Part shown: piece after piece, positions 59,116 to 64,000 of the stretch
Position numbering within the stretch: the first letter of the stretch is position 1
How the letters are laid out: each line of letters opens with the position of its first letter
Assembly: GCF_000420145.1 (NCBI RefSeq)
Contig: NZ_ATUJ01000002.1
Coordinates: forward strand, 248,001-312,000
Length of the DNA stretch: 64,000 nucleotides
Direction of reading: 5' to 3'
Origin: Paracoccus zeaxanthinifaciens ATCC 21588
GTDB lineage: Bacteria; Pseudomonadota; Alphaproteobacteria; Rhodobacterales; Rhodobacteraceae
Made by a program: the position numbers and the translations under genes
Notes under the pieces: model-generated
Databases searched by the model: none
Told to the model about the DNA's origin: nothing
What the model saw: only the letters and a program-made list of their open reading frames with translations

Positions 59116-60261
59116 ATGCTTCCCTTCAAGCTCTCTCATGTCGTGGCCGGCTTCATCGCGGTCCTTGTCGGCTATACCAGCTCGGTCGCGATCATCTTCC
59201 AGGCCATCGACAGGCTGGGCGCGACCGAGGCGCAGGCCAACAGCTGGATGCTGGTCCTCGGGGTGGGGATGGGGTTGTCGACGCTGCTGCTGTCCCTCAC
59301 CGCTCGGATGCCGGTGCTGACGGCCTGGTCCACGCCGGGGGCGGCGCTGATCGCGCTTGGAACCGGGGCGACGCTGCCCGAGGCGACGGGGGCGTTCCTC
59401 TTCTGCGCGGTCCTGTTGATCGTGACGGGCCTTGGCGGCTGGTTCGACAGGCTGGCGCGGCTGGTTCCCGACAGCCTTGCGAATGCGATGCTGGCGGGTA
59501 TCCTGTTTTCGTTCGGGATCAAGATATTCGATGGCATAAGCTCGAATCCGGTTCTGGTCGGGATCATGGTCGCGACCTATCTTGCGATGCGGCGATACGG
59601 GCCTCGCTATGCCATCGCGGTCGTGTTCCTTGCGGGGCTGGGCCATGTCGCCGTGACGGGTGGTTTCGCGGATGCGGCGCTGCCCCTGTCATTGGCGCGC
59701 CCGTCCTTCGTCATGCCCGAGTTCCAGCCCGCCGTGCTGATCGGTCTGGGCCTGCCGCTGTATCTTGTGACGATGAGCTCGCAGAACATGCCGGGCGTCG
59801 CCACCCTGCGCGCCGACGGATTCGAGCCCCGGATCGGCCGTGCGATCACCGTGACGGGGATATTCAGCCTGCTGCTTGCGCCCTTCGGTGGCTATGCCTT
59901 CAACCTTGCCGCGATCACGGCGGCGATCTGCACCGGACCCGATGCCGACGAGGATCCGCGCACGCGCTGGAAGGCCGGCGTCTTCACCGGGATCTTCTAC
60001 GTGATCGTCGGGCTGATGGGGGCCACGGTGATCGGGCTGTTCCTGATCCTGCCGCAGGCGCTGGTCCTGACGATCGCCGCGCTGGCGCTGCTGGGCAGCA
60101 TCGGCAACAGCCTGTCCGCCGCCCTGACCGACAAGACCGACCGAGAGGCCGCGCTGGTCACCTTCATGGCGACCGCCAGCGGTTTCGGCCTGATGGGCAT
60201 CGGCGCCCCGTTCTGGGCGCTGCTGTTCGGCCTGATCGTGCGCTTCGCCCTACGGCGCTGA
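59116..60261 (+). CDS. benE: BenE family benzoate/H+ symporter-like transporter
   Basis: A 381-residue membrane protein with about 12 hydrophobic segments. BenE features are VAGFIAVLVGYTSSVAIIFQA, ARMPVLTAWSTPGAALIA, LVTMSSQNMPGVATLRADGF and APFGGYAFNLAAITAAICTGPDADEDPRTRW. The family takes up benzoate or similar aromatic acids with protons. No benzoate-degradation genes are in the window, so the substrate rests on family membership. It is divergent from the XRE-cupin gene. Confidence 0.88.
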   Translation: MLPFKLSHVVAGFIAVLVGYTSSVAIIFQAIDRLGATEAQANSWMLVLGVGMGLSTLLLSLTARMPVLTAWSTPGAALIALGTGATLPEATGAFLFCAVLLIVTGLGGWFDRLARLVPDSLANAMLAGILFSFGIKIFDGISSNPVLVGIMVATYLAMRRYGPRYAIAVVFLAGLGHVAVTGGFADAALPLSLARPSFVMPEFQPAVLIGLGLPLYLVTMSSQNMPGVATLRADGFEPRIGRAITVTGIFSLLLAPFGGYAFNLAAITAAICTGPDADEDPRTRWKAGVFTGIFYVIVGLMGATVIGLFLILPQALVLTIAALALLGSIGNSLSAALTDKTDREAALVTFMATASGFGLMGIGAPFWALLFGLIVRFALRR

Positions 60262-60803
60262 GATGCACGCGGCCGCTGTCCTTGTTGCAGCGTCGGCTCT
60301 TGGAATTGGCCAGATCGCCCCACTCCCTTTGGGTTGCTGTCACGTCAGGCGCTCGGAATCTCTGCTGATATGATAAGGTTTATGTCGCTCGCGACATTGC
60401 GCGTCCTGATGGTGGCGGGATCACTGCGATAACTGGACCCGTTTGGGCATCTTGGGGTGGTCGTCCCGGCAGGCTGTTCGCACTGGTGCTCGCCCATTGG
60501 CGGCTCCTGCAGTTCCTGATGAATTACGCCATGCAACGCTTTCTGCCGCACCGGGGGACGCTGCGAGATCGGCGCATATTTGATGCGCAGGATTGGGGAT
60601 CACGCGGCGGCCTTCCCCGTCACCTTCGGCATGGCATGGACCGACTGGCCGATGGGGGCGCCGGACGACGCCGAAATGGCGAGTGCCCGATATGGTCCCT
60701 AACGCTGCCGAGCAGGGATGGCCCGGAACGACATGAAATCGGGGGCCGCAGGATAGGCACTCGGGCTCATCCGCTGACTGTGGCGGTCCGCCTGAGATCG
60801 CTG
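60262..60803. other. Gene-poor stretch with possible remnants
   Basis: About 540 bases with lower coding regularity than the surroundings, several stop codons in all frames, and AT-rich patches such as TCTGCTGATATGATAAGG. Short frames exist on both strands. A plus frame just before a TAA at 60699-60701 contains FGMAWTDWPMGAPDD, but it has no recognisable family or start. It could be decayed insertion-sequence or phage DNA, or simply a long intergenic region. Confidence 0.45.
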
Positions 60804-61439
60804 TCACTCCGGGCGGGCGGCCTTCAGGAAGAAGCGGGTCGCCGCCTCCAGTTCCGGCCCGATCTGCTCCATGCTGCGGGCGGGGCGCGCGAGGGTCAGC
60901 CGGTCCCAGATATGCGGGACCAGCGCAAGGTCGGTGAACTGCCGCGCCAGGGTGTCGGCGTCACCGCTCACGCGTCCTTCGCGGATCAGCTGCTCCATCA
61001 CGTCGGCCACCAGCATCTGTCCGGGGATGCGGGCGCGACGCTCGGCGATCTCGGCCAGTTCGGGCATCTGTTCGCATTCCGAGATGACAAGCCGCAGCAT
61101 CATCACGGCCTCGCCCTCCAGCGCGGATCGCAGGATCGCATCGGCCAGCGCAAGCAGCCGCGTCTCGGGGTCGCCGCCGGTGCCCGTGACCTGGCGGGGC
61201 GATTGCAGCATCCGTTCCGCGAAGGCGGTGACCACGGCCTCGACCAGCGCGCGCCTGTCGGGGAAGCGGGCATAGATCGTCTGCTTCGATCCGCCGAACT
61301 GCCGCGCCACGTCCTGCATCGAGGTCGCCGAGTAGCCCTTGGTCAGGAACAGCTCGGTCGCGGCCTTGACGATGCGTTCGGCCGCCTCGGGTGACGGTGG
61401 GCGCCCGCGCGTGCGGCAGATGCGGTCCTGCAGTCTCAT
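60804..61439 (-). CDS. TetR family transcriptional regulator of the RND pump
   Basis: A 211-residue TetR regulator. The helix-turn-helix is IVKAATELFLTKGYSATSMQDVARQFGGSKQTIYARFPDRRALVEAVV near residues 20-68, and the C-terminus (FLKAARPE end) is helical. The C-terminal domain resembles the AcrR-type TetR_C group. It is divergent from an RND adaptor and pump operon with a 229-nt gap holding a 6-bp palindrome, so it is the probable pump repressor. ATG 61439 is chosen; the earlier frame is spurious. Confidence 0.9.
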   Translation of the reverse strand: MRLQDRICRTRGRPPSPEAAERIVKAATELFLTKGYSATSMQDVARQFGGSKQTIYARFPDRRALVEAVVTAFAERMLQSPRQVTGTGGDPETRLLALADAILRSALEGEAVMMLRLVISECEQMPELAEIAERRARIPGQMLVADVMEQLIREGRVSGDADTLARQFTDLALVPHIWDRLTLARPARSMEQIGPELEAATRFFLKAARPE

Positions 61440-61480
61440 TGTAGCTTTTCCTTGGGCGTTCGTCGCTGTAAGAGCCTTTT

Positions 61481-61498
61481 CGGAACTTGCGGGTTCCG
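61481..61498. promoter_or_regulatory. Inverted repeat, TetR operator candidate
   Basis: CGGAAC (61481-61486) and GTTCCG (61493-61498) are exact inverted copies with a 6-base centre, 40 bp upstream of the TetR gene in the divergent region. Confidence 0.45.
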
Positions 61499-61667
61499 TA
61501 ATTGGCTGATGCCTAACTTGTACATGCAACATGATCAATCGAAAGGCTTCGGCATGGCCCATGAAATATCGCCGCGGCACGGCCCCGGGTTCCCCGGACC
61601 GAGATTGCGGACCCCGCGCGCGCCCTCGGACGGGCGCAAGGCACCCCACACATCACGAAGGTCTCTC

Positions 61668-62750
61668 ATGCGAATAGCGACTGCACTGGTCCTCGCCTTC
61701 CTGACGACGCTGACCGCCACGCGCGCCATCGCGCAGGACGGGCAGGCCGACGATCTGCGCCCGGCCAAGCTGATGGAACTGGAACGGTCTGCCGACGTGC
61801 TGAGCCGCCGCTTCTTCGGGCGCATCACGGCACGCAACACGGTGAACCTGTCGTTCCGCGCGGGCGGCCAGATCGAGGAGCTGTCCGTGCGCGAGGGCGA
61901 GCTGGTCGAGCGCGGCGACGTGCTGGGCCGTCTGGACCCCGCGCCCTTCGAACGCGCCGTGCGCGAGGCCCGCGCCCAGCTGGACCAGGCCGACCGCCAG
62001 CTGGAACGCTTCAGCAACCTGGGGCCGGGCATCGTTCCCCAGGCCGATATCGAGGATGCACAGACCGCCCGCGAGGTCGCGCAGGTCGCCTATGACGACG
62101 CGCTGGACAACCTGGACGACGCGACGCTGACGGCGCCCTTCGACGCGCTGATCTCGGAGCGGCTGGCGGATCGCTTCGCCACGGTCGCCGCGGGCGAGCC
62201 CATCGTGCGCGCCCACGACATGAGCGAGATCCAGGTCGAGATCAAGGCGCCCGAGATCCTGTTCCGCAAGTTCGGCGAGCAGCCCGAATTCACCGCCAGC
62301 GCGCAGCTGACCCATGAAGGCCCGCTCTATCCGCTGGAATTCCGCGAATTGGCCGCCGAGGCGACCGAGGTCGGCCAGAGCTATCGCCTGACCTTCGCGC
62401 TTGGGGCCGATGTGCCGGATTACCTGCTGCCCGGTTCCTCGGCCACCGTGCTGGCCGAGATCCGCAACCGCGACGCGAACGGCCATCCCGTCGTTCCCGC
62501 CAGCGCGCTGCGCTTCACCCCCGAAGGCGATGCGCAAGTCCTGGTCTTCACCCCTGACGAAGGCGACGACGACACCGGCCGCGTCAGCATCGCCGATGTC
62601 ACCATCGAGCCCGCGACCGGCACCGATTTCCGCATGACGAGCGGCCCCGCGCCGGGGACGACCATCGTGGCCGCAGGGGCCGCGATGCTGTCCGACGGCG
62701 ACCGCGTGCGCCGCTTCACCAGCCTGTCGGGCGATGGGGGGCAGCCGTGA
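61668..62750 (+). CDS. RND efflux periplasmic adaptor (HlyD/AcrA family)
   Basis: A 360-residue adaptor with an N-terminal export signal (MRIATALVLAFLTTLTATRAIAQ). Then come the lipoyl half-motif (GRITARNTVNLSFRAGGQIEELSVREGELVERGDVLGRLD), an alpha-hairpin (AVREARAQLDQADRQLERFSNLG...AREVAQVAYDDALDNLDDATLTAPFDALISERLADRFATVAAGEPIVR) and beta-barrel regions. It links the inner-membrane pump to an outer-membrane channel. It has no N-terminal cysteine, so it is not a lipoprotein. The stop overlaps the pump start as GTGA. Confidence 0.92.
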   Translation: MRIATALVLAFLTTLTATRAIAQDGQADDLRPAKLMELERSADVLSRRFFGRITARNTVNLSFRAGGQIEELSVREGELVERGDVLGRLDPAPFERAVREARAQLDQADRQLERFSNLGPGIVPQADIEDAQTAREVAQVAYDDALDNLDDATLTAPFDALISERLADRFATVAAGEPIVRAHDMSEIQVEIKAPEILFRKFGEQPEFTASAQLTHEGPLYPLEFRELAAEATEVGQSYRLTFALGADVPDYLLPGSSATVLAEIRNRDANGHPVVPASALRFTPEGDAQVLVFTPDEGDDDTGRVSIADVTIEPATGTDFRMTSGPAPGTTIVAAGAAMLSDGDRVRRFTSLSGDGGQP

Positions 62751-64000
62751 ATCTTGCACGCAAGGCGATCGAGGCATCGCTTCTTACCTGGCTTCTGATC
62801 CTCGGCTGCCTCGGCGGCGGGCTGTGGGGCTATGCCACCGTCGGCAGGCTGGAGGACCCGGCCTTCACCATCAAGACGGCGGTCGTGCTGACCACCTATC
62901 CCGGCGCATCGGCGGCGCAGGTCGCCGAAGAGGTGACCGAGCCGCTGGAATCGGCCATCCAGCAGATGGGGGTGCTGGACACCATCACCTCGTCGAACAA
63001 GCCGGGCGTGTCCCGCATCGATGTCGAGATCCTGCCGACCGTCGGCGGGGACGAGCTGCCGCAGGTCTGGGACGAGTTGCGCAACCGCGTGGCGGATGCC
63101 GCAGCCCAGCTGCCGCAGGGCGCGGGGCAGCCCATCGTGAACGACGATTTCGGCGATGTCTTCGGCATCTATTTCGCGGTGACCGCGCCGGGCTTCTCGG
63201 ATGCGGAAATCCACGACATCTCCAGCTATCTCCGCCGCGAGATCCTGACGGTCGAGGGCGTGTCGGATGTCGCGCTGGCCGGACTGCCCGAAGAAGCGGT
63301 CTTCGTCATGCCCGACATGGCCATTGCCGCGAACCTGAACGTGGCGCCCGACGCGCTGACCCAGCAGATCGCGGCGGCGGCGCAGCTGTCGCCCGCAGGA
63401 TCGATGGCATCGGACGGCAAGCGCTTCGACATCGACGTGCCGCGCAGCACCGACAGCGTCGATGCGCTGCGCGAACTGACCGTGAATGTCGGCGCGAACA
63501 CGGTGCAGATGACCGATATCGCCACGGTCGAACGCGGGCGCGTGGACACGCCCAGCCAGATCATCCGCTTCAACGGCCAGGAGGCATTCACCCTTGCCGT
63601 CGCGGGCATCGCCTCCGAGAATATCGTCGATATCGGCAACCGCGTGGATGCCAAGCTGCAGACGCTGCGCCACGACCTGCCGCACGGGGTGGAATTCCAC
63701 CCCATCTATCAGCAGCATGTCGTCGTGGACGAATCCTCGAACGGGTTCCTCAAGAACCTCGCCATGTCGGTGGCGCTGGTCGTGGTCGTGCTGGCGGTCT
63801 TCATGGGCTGGCGTTCGGCGTTGGTCGTGGGGGTCACGCTGTTCCTGAACGTGATCGGCACCTTCTTCTTCATGTCGCTCGGCGGGATCGAGATGGAGCG
63901 CATCTCGCTCGGGGCGCTGATCATCGCGATGGGGATGCTGGTCGACAACTCGATCGTGGTGGCCGAGGCCATGCAGATCAAGATGCAGCAGGGCCGCTCC
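62747..64000 (+). CDS. RND efflux permease (AcrB-like), cut by window end
   Basis: The first 418 codons of a pump of the hydrophobe/amphiphile RND family starting at GTG 62747. The first transmembrane segment is LLTWLLILGCLGGGLWGY. The periplasmic porter part follows, with PGASAAQVAEEVTEPLESAIQQM and the VEGVSDVALAGLPEEAVFV segment. Membrane segments then begin near residue 338 (LAMSVALVVVVLAVFMGWRSALVVGVTLFLNV), ending in SLGALIIAMGMLVDNSIVVAEAM. This contains the conserved D-N-IVV proton-relay region. It works with the adaptor just upstream; the outer-membrane partner and the rest of the gene lie beyond the window. Confidence 0.94.
   Translation, partial: MNLARKAIEASLLTWLLILGCLGGGLWGYATVGRLEDPAFTIKTAVVLTTYPGASAAQVAEEVTEPLESAIQQMGVLDTITSSNKPGVSRIDVEILPTVGGDELPQVWDELRNRVADAAAQLPQGAGQPIVNDDFGDVFGIYFAVTAPGFSDAEIHDISSYLRREILTVEGVSDVALAGLPEEAVFVMPDMAIAANLNVAPDALTQQIAAAAQLSPAGSMASDGKRFDIDVPRSTDSVDALRELTVNVGANTVQMTDIATVERGRVDTPSQIIRFNGQEAFTLAVAGIASENIVDIGNRVDAKLQTLRHDLPHGVEFHPIYQQHVVVDESSNGFLKNLAMSVALVVVVLAVFMGWRSALVVGVTLFLNVIGTFFFMSLGGIEMERISLGALIIAMGMLVDNSIVVAEAMQIKMQQGRS

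Noticed and set aside
60571..60698. Plus-strand fragment containing FGMAWTDWPMGAPDD as a possible gene
   Set aside because: About 45 codons, no start with a ribosome binding site, no recognisable family, and stops on either side.
1..64000. CRISPR arrays, tRNA or rRNA genes, intact insertion sequences, prophage
   Set aside because: I looked for regular repeats, cloverleaf-like genes, transposase motifs and phage structural genes on both strands and found none I could support.

Overview
The window is about 64 kb of GC-rich DNA, almost entirely protein coding, from an alphaproteobacterium of the Rhodobacterales, most likely Paracoccus. The strongest marker is a complete six-gene mevalonate operon (mvaA-idi-hcs-mvk-pmk-mvd, 49255-55511). 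That gene order is known from Paracoccus zeaxanthinifaciens and its carotenoid-producing relatives, while most alphaproteobacteria use the MEP pathway. Many TRAP, TAXI and ABC importers, each with a local regulator, fit a marine or soil generalist. I found no tRNA, rRNA, CRISPR array, intact insertion sequence or replication origin.

Layout. 1-2452 (minus): a bufferin-type operon (bufA precursor, DUF692/MNIO enzyme bufB, partner bufC, DoxX-family bufD cut by the window edge) behind an ECF-sigma-like promoter. 2478-8565: a DsbA/FrnE oxidoreductase, then a malonate locus (divergent MatR-like GntR regulator, matA, matB, madL, madM) in which matA carries an in-frame TAG, then a secreted DUF302 protein. 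8580-13961 (minus): one giant transglutaminase-like/DUF4011/SF1 helicase/nuclease/DUF3320 protein. 14281-21553: a catabolic cluster of unknown substrate (beta-hydroxyacid dehydrogenase, class II aldolase, gamma-butyrobetaine-hydroxylase-like dioxygenase, aldehyde dehydrogenase, enolase-superfamily enzyme, GMC oxidoreductase). It is followed by a LysR gene with a 13-bp palindrome and an XRE regulator. 23529-31503: small membrane and secreted proteins, a PutP-type symporter, a TAXI-TRAP importer, a PhoD-like phosphatase and a DUF3047-like protein. 31590-36366: an FAD-linked 2-hydroxyacid dehydrogenase, LysR, glutathione transferase, and a PNPOx/ferredoxin-reductase fusion.

37151-42381 is a mannonate dehydratase, AGE-family epimerase and TRAP importer operon with a divergent GntR regulator. 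43328-49041 is a very tightly packed operon joining an AfuABC/FbpABC-type ABC importer to three hydrolases: an MBL-fold protein with beta-CASP-like motifs, a histidine phosphatase and a PNKP-phosphatase-like HAD protein. A divergent DeoR regulator sits beside it. I read this as a probable uptake-and-dephosphorylation system for a phosphorylated compound. The mevalonate operon follows and turns acetoacetyl-CoA plus acetyl-CoA into IPP and DMAPP.

55814-64000 holds regulator-effector pairs: LysR/DJ-1-PfpI, TetR/SMR efflux, XRE-cupin/BenE, and TetR/RND efflux (adaptor plus a pump gene cut by the window end). Two non-coding stretches (55512-55813 and 60262-60803) look like decayed or foreign DNA. 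Functions are inferred from motifs and family knowledge; no database search was run.
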